From an uncultured Spirochaetia bacterium (GTDB lineage: Bacteria; Spirochaetota; UBA4802; JAGODF01), in assembly GCA_937967705.1 (NCBI GenBank), contig CALCJG010000372.1, positions 1 to 9,257 of the forward strand: 9,257 nucleotides of DNA. Reading direction: 5' to 3'. The notes under the pieces were generated by a model, which did no database searches, was not told the DNA's origin, and was given only the letters and a program-made list of their open reading frames with translations. Each line of letters starts with the position of its first letter. Position 1 is the stretch's first letter. Shown one piece after another: positions 1 to 6,178 of this stretch. A program made the translations under genes and the position numbers.

Positions 1-1394
1 TGAAATCCCCCCTGCGCTCCACCCGCGCCCTCCTCTACATCGGCGCTGCGGGCCCCCTGGCCGGTTTTGTCGTCAGCCTGGCGGCGGTCATCGGGGGTAT
101 CCTGATCTCCGACATCCGGCCTCTGCCCCTTTCCACTCCGGACTCCCCCACGATCATTTTCGGGGATTCCCTCCTGTTTGCGGGGATCACCAAACTCGTG
201 CATGGAACCATCCCCCCGGGGCATGACATCTTCCTCTCCCCCTATGCCTGGGCCGGATGGATTGGTTTTCTCATCACCAGCCTCAACCTGATGCCCCTGG
301 GGCAGCTGGACGGCGGTCATATACTGCACGCCCTGGTCGGCCGCAAACAGCTCTACGCAGGCTGGTTTACCCTGGTCCTTCTGGTGGTGCTCACCTATTT
401 CTGGCCGGGATGGTTCATCTGGATCGTCATGACCCTTGCCTTCCTGATGGTAGCCCATCCGCCCCACACCGACAGCACGTCCCTCAGCTTCCGGGAGCGC
501 ATCATCGGCTGGACCTGCATGCTCATTCTGGTGCTGACTTTCGTCCCGGCACCGGTGGATTTCCCCGAGGACAAGAATCTCCATCCCCTGGTCTGCCCCG
601 ACTGCCGGAACAAGCTGGAACCCTCCGGGCTCCTCTATTACAAGGATCGTGTCCTTATCGTCAGCGACAACGATGATCCCGTCATCTATCAGCTTCTTCA
701 GACTAAGGAGGGCTTTCTAGCCCGGCCCTACATCTCTTTTAATGAGGCGGACCTCCAGCGTCTGACCAAAAAACACAAGCTGGATCTGGAAGGCCTAGCG
801 GAATACAAAGGTAACTTTTACGCGGTGGATGAGCGGGACAGGCTGATTCTGGAGATCAGCCCGGCGGGCAACCTGCGGTCCGTCCCCCATGATATCGACA
901 GCTATGCCCGTATTCGCAGGCTTAAGGTTTTCTCCCGGCCCAACGCGTCCCTCGAGGGTATCGCCGCCGATCCGTCCCGTGATATCTTCTACGTTGCCTG
1001 CGAGCGGGAGGATGCGGTTATCTTCCTCCTCAAAAGGGGAAAAAATGGATTCAGGACCATCGGTCATACGGTGCTCAGGGAACTCACCGGCCGTCATGAC
1101 ACGGACATCTCCGATCTCTGCTACGACAAGGGGCATTTGTATGTCCTTTTCAGAAAGGGCAAAAAAATAATCAAGATGGATGCCGCCGGGAAGAAGATCC
1201 TGGAGGTTTTCGATTTTTCCAAAATCACCCAAAATCTCTATCCCTCGGAAGAACCCTACGGGCTGGCGGAGGGTCTCTTCCTTTCCCGGGAATTCATCAT
1301 CCTGACCCTGGACAGCAACGGGGAGGCCTACAGAGACGTGAAGGGCGGCCAGCACGGGACCCTTGTGGTGCTCACAAGGCCCCGGGGGTTTTAA
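1..1394 (+). CDS. Site-2 protease (peptidase M50) fused to a C-terminal beta-propeller, 5'-truncated
   Basis: The open frame runs in from the window edge (first full codon at base 3) and ends with TAA at 1392-1394; 463 residues are visible. A GTG at 198 lies inside the membrane domain and is not the start. The N-terminal part shows membrane helices typical of intramembrane metalloproteases, with GAAGPLAGF near residues 15-23 and NLMPLGQLDGGH near 96-106, whose Asp103 is the expected zinc ligand of the LDG motif. The HExxH helix must lie upstream of the window. About three more hydrophobic segments follow, then CPDC (Cys198-Cys201), then about 255 residues with repeated propeller-like motifs (DLEGLA, SLEGIA, ISDL, PYGLAEGLF). 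These resemble SdiA-regulated (YjiK-type) or esterase-like phytase propellers. Positive charges before the last helix suggest that the propeller lies outside the cytoplasm (inference). Its role is probably regulated membrane proteolysis; the substrate is unknown. The protease assignment is firm, the propeller family less so. Confidence 0.85.
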   Translation, partial: KSPLRSTRALLYIGAAGPLAGFVVSLAAVIGGILISDIRPLPLSTPDSPTIIFGDSLLFAGITKLVHGTIPPGHDIFLSPYAWAGWIGFLITSLNLMPLGQLDGGHILHALVGRKQLYAGWFTLVLLVVLTYFWPGWFIWIVMTLAFLMVAHPPHTDSTSLSFRERIIGWTCMLILVLTFVPAPVDFPEDKNLHPLVCPDCRNKLEPSGLLYYKDRVLIVSDNDDPVIYQLLQTKEGFLARPYISFNEADLQRLTKKHKLDLEGLAEYKGNFYAVDERDRLILEISPAGNLRSVPHDIDSYARIRRLKVFSRPNASLEGIAADPSRDIFYVACEREDAVIFLLKRGKNGFRTIGHTVLRELTGRHDTDISDLCYDKGHLYVLFRKGKKIIKMDAAGKKILEVFDFSKITQNLYPSEEPYGLAEGLFLSREFIILTLDSNGEAYRDVKGGQHGTLVVLTRPRGF

Positions 1395-1423
1395 TCCCTT
1401 CCATAAAAGGGAAATATTTTTTT
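1395..1423 (+). terminator. Intrinsic terminator of the protease gene
   Basis: TCCCTT (1395-1400) pairs with AAGGGA (1407-1412) around a 6-nt loop. An AATATTTTTTT stretch follows. The hairpin begins directly after the TAA stop codon. The stem is short (6 bp), so termination may be partial. Confidence 0.7.
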
Positions 1424-1424
1424 A

Positions 1425-1453
1425 TTGACAGACCCGTGCTATATTCCCATATA
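1425..1453 (+). promoter_or_regulatory. metX: Sigma70-like promoter for the met operon
   Basis: A perfect -35 box, TTGACA (1425-1430), is followed after 17 nt by CATATA (1448-1453); TATAGA at 1450-1455 is an alternative -10 with a 19-nt spacer. Transcription would begin near 1460, about 35 nt before the riboswitch aptamer. The -35 box touches the T-tract of the preceding terminator, so the two genes are insulated but closely packed. Confidence 0.6.
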
Positions 1454-1454
1454 G
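1439..1454. repeat. Dyad CTATAT-TCCC-ATATAG over the -10 region
   Basis: A perfect 6-bp inverted repeat with a 4-nt centre overlaps the predicted -10 of the met promoter. Its position would suit a repressor operator. No protein is assigned, and part of the symmetry may simply be the AT-rich -10 itself. Confidence 0.35.
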
Positions 1455-1473
1455 AATACTCTTCATAATCGGA

Positions 1474-1484
1474 TGTACTGTACA
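1474..1484. repeat. Palindrome TGTAC-T-GTACA in the met leader
   Basis: A perfect 11-bp palindrome with a central T lies between the predicted transcription start and the riboswitch P1 helix. It could be a dimeric regulator site just downstream of the promoter, or chance. The regulator is not identifiable here. Confidence 0.35.
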
Positions 1485-1494
1485 CTCCTATTAT

Positions 1495-1597
1495 GTTATC
1501 TTATCCAGAGTGGCTGAGGGACAGGCCCTGTGAAGCCACGGCAACCGGTTAACAACTTGGTGCCAATTCCTGCGGATGTTCCGAGAGATGAGATAGC
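1495..1597 (+). promoter_or_regulatory. SAM-I (S-box) riboswitch
   Basis: This leader RNA binds S-adenosylmethionine and lowers methionine-gene expression when SAM is abundant. The S-box core is visible: GAGGGA, GGCCCTGTGAAGCCACGGCAACC and a later AATTCCTGCGGA-type segment. Helices: P1 pairs 1495-1505 with 1587-1597 (11 bp including G-U); P2 pairs GTGGCT (1510-1515) with AGCCAC (1534-1539); P3 pairs GGCA (1540-1543) with TGCC (1561-1564); P4 pairs CGGA (1573-1576) with TCCG (1580-1583). It sits directly upstream of metX. No hairpin plus U-tract follows before the metX start, so translational control is more likely than termination. The 3' strand of P1 can alternatively pair with GCTATC (1609-1614) or TCTCAT (1617-1622), which gives a candidate switching helix. 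Confidence 0.93.
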
Positions 1598-1656
1598 AGT
1601 CAGAAACCGCTATCCCTCTCATATCATAAGTTAATGGTGATGGATACGGGCCCTTA

Positions 1657-2835
1657 ATGGATACGCCTACACTAAACAACACAGGATCGGCTGGCCTGGT
1701 AGAAACACGCTATCATACCTTTGCGGAGAAACCGGACAGCCTTAAACTCTTATCCGGGCGGGAGCTCTCCCCGGTCACACTGGCCTATGAAACCTACGGC
1801 ACTCTCAACGAGGACAAAAACAATGCCCTGCTGATCCTTCACGCCCTTTCCGGTACTGCTCACGCCGCGGGATACAACAGTCCGGAGGATACGTACCCCG
1901 GCTGGTGGGATATCTTCATAGGCCCCGGAAAGGTCTTCGACACGGACAAGTATTTCGTCATCTGCTCCAATATCATAGGGGGATGCAACGGCTCGACGGG
2001 ACCCGCTTCCCTCAATCCCGCGACGGGCCGGGAGTACGGGCTCGATTTTCCTGTCGTGACCATAAAGGACATGGTTACCGCCCAGAGATATCTCATCGAT
2101 CATCTGGAAATAGATCGGCTTCTGGCGGTGGTGGGAGGGTCTATGGGAGGGATGCAGGCCATACAATGGACCATCTCCTATCCAGAAAGAGTCGCCAGCG
2201 CCATCCCCATCGCCACATCCGCTTCTCTCTCCGCCCAGGGAATCGCCTTCAACGAGGTGGGAAGGCAGGCCATACTCCGGGACCCTCACTGGAATGGCGG
2301 GCGCTATTACGGCTCGGAACATCCGCACAACGGTCTGGCCCTGGCGCGTATGATCGCTCATATCACCTACCTGAGCGAAAAGCTCATGCATGAAAAATTC
2401 GGAAGGAGGCTTCAGGAGCAGGAACTCTATCGGTTTCAGTTCGACAAGGAATTCATGGTGGAATCCTATCTCCACCATCAGGGTCTTAAATTCGTCAACC
2501 GCTTCGATTCCAATTCCTATCTCTACATCACCAAGGCCATCGATTATTTCGACCTGAAGGCGGATTTCAGCGGGAGCCTCATCAGGGCCTTCGAAAACGT
2601 ACTGGCGGATTATCTCGTCATCAGTTTTTCCTCGGACTGGCTCTATCCCAGCACACAGTCCCGGGAGATCGTCAACGCCCTCAGGGCCAACGGAAAAAAT
2701 GTCGTCTATACCGAAATAGAAACCGATAAGGGACATGACGCCTTTCTGCTCAACAACGACCGGATGGAGCGGAATATCTCCAATTTCCTGAAGAGCCAGT
2801 TCGAAAAAGTGAAGCTGAACGGGAAGAAAGGCTGA
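1657..2835 (+). CDS. metX: Homoserine O-acyltransferase (probably O-acetyltransferase), MetX
   Basis: It transfers an acyl group, usually acetyl from acetyl-CoA, to the hydroxyl of L-homoserine, the committed step towards methionine, in the cytoplasm. The 392-residue alpha/beta-hydrolase fold shows the family signatures [31 protein letters not shown] and [14 protein letters not shown]. The nucleophile elbow GGSMGG has Ser162. Asp327 (SSDWLYP) and His360 (KGHDAFLL) complete the triad. The length is slightly above the usual 350-380. The ATG at 1657 is the only sensible start; a clean Shine-Dalgarno is missing. The best candidate, GGTGATGG (1636-1643), is 13 nt away, which may reflect riboswitch control of ribosome access. 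It is the first gene of a metX-metW-EIIA cluster. Some MetX-fold enzymes use succinyl-CoA; the motifs alone do not exclude that. Confidence 0.95.
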   Translation: MDTPTLNNTGSAGLVETRYHTFAEKPDSLKLLSGRELSPVTLAYETYGTLNEDKNNALLILHALSGTAHAAGYNSPEDTYPGWWDIFIGPGKVFDTDKYFVICSNIIGGCNGSTGPASLNPATGREYGLDFPVVTIKDMVTAQRYLIDHLEIDRLLAVVGGSMGGMQAIQWTISYPERVASAIPIATSASLSAQGIAFNEVGRQAILRDPHWNGGRYYGSEHPHNGLALARMIAHITYLSEKLMHEKFGRRLQEQELYRFQFDKEFMVESYLHHQGLKFVNRFDSNSYLYITKAIDYFDLKADFSGSLIRAFENVLADYLVISFSSDWLYPSTQSREIVNALRANGKNVVYTEIETDKGHDAFLLNNDRMERNISNFLKSQFEKVKLNGKKG

Positions 2836-2854
2836 GAGCGTCAGGAGATGTGAA

Positions 2855-3499
2855 GTGCAGGACCATATCGCCAGAATAGGATACGACATCATACTGGAGG
2901 TGATCCCCGAGGGATCGAGAGTTCTCGATCTGGGCTGCGGCGACGGCGTATTGCTCCAGGAACTGCGTCAGGAGCGCAAAGTCGACGGCTACGGGGTGGA
3001 GATATCGGCCGAGGGAGTAAGCCAGTGCCTTGAGAAGGGACTCTACTGTTATCAGGGGGACATCGATGACGGACTGTCCGACTACAGGGATAACTCCTTC
3101 GATTACGTCATACTCAATCAAACCCTGCAGAACACCAAAAAACCAGCCTATGTACTGGAAGAGATCATGCGCATAGGGAAGAACGCCATCATCAGCTTTC
3201 CCAATTTCGGCCACATCCAGGTGCGGTGGGAGCTTCTCATAACGGGTCAGATGCCGAAGAACCAGCTGCTGCCCTATGACTGGTACGAATCTCCCAACAT
3301 ACATCTTCTCTCCATCCGCGACTTTCAGGCCTACTGCCGTTTTCATCATTACCCTATAAAAGAGGAGAGCCATTTCGCGCTGAGAAGCGACGGCCTTTCC
3401 CGGATCATCCGCCACTGGCCCAACCTCCGGGCTCAGTTCGGCCTGTTTCTGCTTGACGCGGAAAATTTTGAATCTAAACTGAGCAATGCCCTACACTAA
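2855..3499 (+). CDS. metW: Methionine biosynthesis protein MetW
   Basis: A 214-residue class I SAM-dependent methyltransferase fold of the MetW family. The SAM-binding motif VLDLGCGDG lies near residues 22-30, followed by the acidic YGVEI strand. The family-specific segment GHIQVRWELLITGQMP, then LPYDWYESPNIHLLSIRDF, is well preserved. MetW is normally encoded directly after metX and is needed with it for homoserine acylation in several bacteria; its own methyl acceptor is not established. GTG at 2855 is chosen because AGGAG (2843-2847) precedes it by 7 nt, and the product then begins with the usual short lead-in before the fold. The gap from metX is 19 nt, consistent with one transcript under the SAM riboswitch. 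Confidence 0.95.
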   Translation: MQDHIARIGYDIILEVIPEGSRVLDLGCGDGVLLQELRQERKVDGYGVEISAEGVSQCLEKGLYCYQGDIDDGLSDYRDNSFDYVILNQTLQNTKKPAYVLEEIMRIGKNAIISFPNFGHIQVRWELLITGQMPKNQLLPYDWYESPNIHLLSIRDFQAYCRFHHYPIKEESHFALRSDGLSRIIRHWPNLRAQFGLFLLDAENFESKLSNALH

Positions 3500-3517
3500 T
3501 ACGGATAGAGGTGCCCC

Positions 3518-3976
3518 ATGAGTTCTCTCGCGGAATATACAGATGCAGGTTTCATCAAGAGGATCAAATCAAAAAACAAATACAAGGCCATTGAGGAGTT
3601 GGCCACTGTATTCCAGGATTCCCGGATCTGTGACGACATCGAAGCCCTGATAAAAGCGCTCAAGGAGAGGGAACAGATCATGAGCACCGGTATCGGTTTC
3701 GGAATCGCCATCCCCCACGCCAAGATCAAATCCGTTCAGGAGATCGGCTTTGCCATCGGTATTTCCAGGAATGGAATCGAATTCGACTCCATCGACAGTA
3801 AACCGGTAAATCTGATCATTCTCGTTGCGGCGGGGGAGAGGCAGCATAAGGAATACCTTAAGATCCTCTCCAGCATCATGACCCTTCTGAAAGTGAACAA
3901 TATCAAAGAGGAGATCATCCGCACCGAAGCACCGGAAAAGATCATGGACATCCTGAGAAAACAGAACATCGCATGA
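3518..3976 (+). CDS. PTS EIIA (fructose/PtsN-type) domain protein
   Basis: A 152-residue stand-alone phosphotransferase-system EIIA domain of the mannitol/fructose/nitrogen type. The active-site stretch STGIGFGIAIPHAK carries the phosphorylatable His67, and the ILVAAGERQHKEYLKILSSI region is the typical second half of the fold. No HPr, EI or sugar permease is nearby, so a regulatory PtsN-like role is more likely than sugar import (inference). The ATG at 3518 follows AGAGGTG (3507-3513) by 4 nt. It lies 18 nt after metW on the same strand with no terminator or promoter between them, and ends 6 nt before the strong hairpin at 3983. It therefore appears to be the last gene of the SAM-controlled operon. 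I do not assign ptsN, because EIIA paralogues cannot be separated from this sequence alone. Confidence 0.88.
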   Translation: MSSLAEYTDAGFIKRIKSKNKYKAIEELATVFQDSRICDDIEALIKALKEREQIMSTGIGFGIAIPHAKIKSVQEIGFAIGISRNGIEFDSIDSKPVNLIILVAAGERQHKEYLKILSSIMTLLKVNNIKEEIIRTEAPEKIMDILRKQNIA

Positions 3977-3982
3977 TAGATA

Positions 3983-4014
3983 AAAAAAGCCCCTCACTCA
4001 AGAGGGGCTTTTTT
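3983..4014. terminator. Bidirectional intrinsic terminator between convergent genes
   Basis: GCCCCTC (3989-3995) pairs with GAGGGGC (4002-4008) around a 6-nt loop. The A6 tract (3983-3988) and T6 tract (4009-4014) extend the stem and supply U-tracts on both strands. It lies 6 nt after the EIIA stop and 19 nt from the stop of the minus-strand lipoprotein gene, so it should end transcription from both sides. Confidence 0.93.
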
Positions 4015-4033
4015 CACAGAACCGGAACAACGG

Positions 4034-5878
4034 CTACCTGCCGCCGGAAATCCCGAGATTGACATCGATCACCGCTTTGGTTACCGACAGCACCTCTGCA
4101 GTCTCCACACGTATCAGCTTAATGAAGAGTTCATAGCTCTTTCGCTTTTTATAGAGACGGCCGGAAATCAGCATTTTGGCACCCAGAAATTTTCCTACTT
4201 TTGCGGCATTCTTCTCATCCACAAGCCCCGACATGCCCAGCTCCAGCTCCTTGAGTACTTTCTGAATGCTCTTTCTCTCAACAAGACGGAAGGTCTTGCC
4301 CTTGCTCATTGAGAAGATCATCTGCTCTGTAAAATACTCAGAGTTCAGGGCAAGCTTTTTGTCCGACGAGGTGATAGGCAGAACGGCGGCAGGGGTACCC
4401 GCAGGAATCCCGATGGAGGAATAATCGGCCAGCTGACGAACCGCCATTTCAAATAATTTCTTCAGCGTCTCCTCCTTCTTCTCATCCTCCACCCTGATCG
4501 CCGTGAAGTGCTCGTCTCCCATATCCAGTTTGATATTGGAAACGTTTCTCAGCTCCTCCTTGGCAAAACGGATGATGATGGATTCCAGTTTATCCGTCTG
4601 AAAATTGGCCCCTGTATGATGGCTCACACTTCCTTCCCTGCCCCCTGCACTCTCGCCCTTCTCGCCATAGGTCAGGAAGATGTACTTGGCGTTGGTGTAC
4701 TGCGATATCTGCCGCAGAACATATTCCCCGTTGATGTTGAGTCCGCCCGTGCCCACGCTGAAGATCTTGATCGCCTTGGCCTTGGCATCACGGGCAGCCA
4801 CTGCGTAGCTGTAGGTTTGGCCGTAATCCAGATGGGGCGGGGCATCGGTAATGATGAAGGAAAGCCTGATACCGTTCCGGCTCCATTCCATCTTCGTCAT
4901 GGCATCCTGAAGAGCCGACTGCAGATCCTCGGGATAATCCCCCCCTCCCGAGGCGCTTACCTTGGCCAGCTCCTCCTGAAAGGCTTCCAGATTGTCGGTA
5001 AAGGGTATCATCCGGGTAACATACTCATCCCCCTTATCCTTGTACAGAACCATGCCGAAACGGACACTCGGTTTGGGAGTGATGCTTGCCAGATTCATGT
5101 TGATGATCTCAATGGTCTTTTTCAACCGCTCAATCTCCTCGCCCATACTTCCGGTGGTGTCAAAGATGAAGAGAATATCAAGGGGGATGTTTTTGAAAAC
5201 GGGTCTGTTCGTGTCCCATTTTACCAGGATGTCCCTCCTGCCCTGACGGTCCACTTTTATGGTCTTCGTTTTCTGGTAAGCCGTGATGACCGCCTTGAAG
5301 CTGTACATCTTTTTATCGTGTTCCGAAGGGAAGAAGAAAAAACTCCCGTCCGCATAGGTTTTACCGGATGTCAGCACTTTACCCTTATAGAGCACCTTGA
5401 CATCGGCATTGGGAATGGACTTGCCCGCCTTGTCGCGGACTCTCAGAATGATCCGCTCGTCAACCGGCATGGAACAGTGGGGAACATGATATTTTTTCAG
5501 AAAATCGATAAAGTAGTTGAACTGCTTGTTGTCGTCCGCATACCCCGCCTTGAGTCCCGAGGCCCCTCCGGGTTTTCTTGCAGAGACCTTATCCTCCCGA
5601 ACTCCCTTGTCTAACATATCCTTTTCCAGATCGACGGCATGCCGCCCTTTACCGCCATTCTTCTTCTTTACCGCCTTCTTGTCATCCCCTGCGATTGTGC
5701 CGTCAAAAGCCTTGTCCCCCTTTGAGGCAGGCCCCATCTCCCTTGGCGACTCAGCTTTTTTCGGTTCCCCGCTCCCTTTGACGGAACCGCCCATCGAACC
5801 TCCGCAGGAGATATAGAGAATCCATACGAAACCCGCAATGATGCTCTGGACAACCAGCCTCATGTATCGCATAAACAT
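4034..5878 (-). CDS. vWA-domain lipoprotein with Ig-like and FlgO/CsgG-like domains
   Basis: A 614-residue predicted secreted lipoprotein. The N-terminus has Arg4 and Arg7, a hydrophobic stretch to residue 24, then Cys25 in LYISCGG. This is a relaxed lipobox, with Tyr at -3 where Leu is usual. Residues 26-115 are a Lys/Gly/Asp-rich, probably disordered linker. Residues 139-221 look like a carboxypeptidase-regulatory/CNA-B-type Ig fold (AGKSIPNADVKV, TYADGSF). Residues 233-405 form a von Willebrand A domain with MIDAS residues Asp240, Thr242 and Ser244 (DTTGS), the GGGDYPEDLQSAL loop typical of hemicentin-like vWA, and ITDAPP with Asp345. Residues 468-605 resemble the FlgO/CsgG lipoprotein domain (LVERKSIQKVLKELELG, AAKVGKFLGAKMLISGRLY). 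GAGG (on the plus strand at 5885-5888) sits 6 nt before the chosen ATG. It is monocistronic here. Metal-dependent adhesion or envelope assembly is plausible; the function is unknown. Confidence 0.88.
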   Translation of the reverse strand: MFMRYMRLVVQSIIAGFVWILYISCGGSMGGSVKGSGEPKKAESPREMGPASKGDKAFDGTIAGDDKKAVKKKNGGKGRHAVDLEKDMLDKGVREDKVSARKPGGASGLKAGYADDNKQFNYFIDFLKKYHVPHCSMPVDERIILRVRDKAGKSIPNADVKVLYKGKVLTSGKTYADGSFFFFPSEHDKKMYSFKAVITAYQKTKTIKVDRQGRRDILVKWDTNRPVFKNIPLDILFIFDTTGSMGEEIERLKKTIEIINMNLASITPKPSVRFGMVLYKDKGDEYVTRMIPFTDNLEAFQEELAKVSASGGGDYPEDLQSALQDAMTKMEWSRNGIRLSFIITDAPPHLDYGQTYSYAVAARDAKAKAIKIFSVGTGGLNINGEYVLRQISQYTNAKYIFLTYGEKGESAGGREGSVSHHTGANFQTDKLESIIIRFAKEELRNVSNIKLDMGDEHFTAIRVEDEKKEETLKKLFEMAVRQLADYSSIGIPAGTPAAVLPITSSDKKLALNSEYFTEQMIFSMSKGKTFRLVERKSIQKVLKELELGMSGLVDEKNAAKVGKFLGAKMLISGRLYKKRKSYELFIKLIRVETAEVLSVTKAVIDVNLGISGGR

Positions 5879-5902
5879 ATGTTACCTCACAAATGGAGTA
5901 GT

Positions 5903-5934
5903 ATCCGGAAGGGTGCTTTCCGATCCCTCCGGAT
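5903..5934 (-). repeat. Hairpin in the leader of the vWA lipoprotein gene
   Basis: ATCCGGA (5903-5909) is exactly complementary to TCCGGAT (5928-5934), and GGG/CCC extends the stem inward. It lies 25 nt upstream of the lipoprotein start codon, just downstream of a candidate minus-strand promoter. A transcript-stabilising 5' stem or an operator is possible. No U-tract follows, so it is not a terminator for that gene. Confidence 0.5.
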
Positions 5935-5945
5935 GAACCTGAATC

Positions 5946-5974
5946 AGAATACACAACGTCCCGGGGAAAAGCAA
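5946..5974 (-). promoter_or_regulatory. Candidate promoter for the vWA lipoprotein gene
   Basis: Read on the minus strand: TTGCTT (5974-5969), a 17-nt spacer, then TATTCT (5951-5946). It is about 68 nt upstream of the start codon and in the correct orientation. The boxes match only part of the sigma70 consensus. Confidence 0.4.
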
Positions 5975-6068
5975 ATAATATTCCGCCATACCATATTTTT
6001 CTTGACTCAAATCCAGAAATCCCTGATTCTATGGGATAGATTACTATCGGGGAAGCTCCGATACGCAC

Positions 6069-6142
6069 CTGCCTGAAAACAACGAGCCCAAACAGACATG
6101 AAGCACCCTCGATGCGCGGCATCTCCGCATTATTTCAGGCAG
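6069..6142 (+). other. Structured leader upstream of the P-type ATPase: 10-bp inverted repeat with inner hairpin
   Basis: CTGCCTGAAA (6069-6078) is perfectly complementary to TTTCAGGCAG (6133-6142) across 54 nt. Inside it GATGC-GCG-GCATC (6111-6123) forms a small hairpin. Upstream, GATAG/CTATC (6035-6048) and a GC-rich stem (6048-6060) can also form. The whole lies in the 300-base divergent gap and ends 36 nt before the ATPase start, so it would be in the 5' leader. I do not recognise a known riboswitch consensus. A TTGACT at 6002-6007 is the best -35 candidate on this strand, without a convincing -10. Confidence 0.45.
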
Positions 6143-6178
6143 AAGAGACATCCCTCATCTTATGGAAAGAGTGTTCCT

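Noticed and set aside
198..200. GTG at 198 as the start of the protease gene
   Set aside because: The frame is open to the window edge and the upstream codons encode the M50 GPLAGF helix, so the gene simply begins outside the window.
1598..1656. Transcription terminator after the SAM riboswitch
   Set aside because: No GC-rich stem followed by a U-tract is present before the metX start codon.
1750..2892. 380-codon open frame on the minus strand opposite metX
   Set aside because: It is the antisense of a clearly conserved enzyme, has no recognisable domain, and arises from the GC-biased codon pattern of metX.
4508..5614. 368-codon open frame on the plus strand opposite the vWA lipoprotein
   Set aside because: The minus-strand frame carries a signal peptide, MIDAS motif and ribosome site; the plus-strand frame shows none of these.
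6098..6178. Upstream ATG giving the ATPase a 27-residue N-terminal extension
   Set aside because: The extension is not P-type-like, has a poor ribosome site, and overlaps the inverted-repeat leader. The ATG at 6179 has GGAAAGAG upstream.
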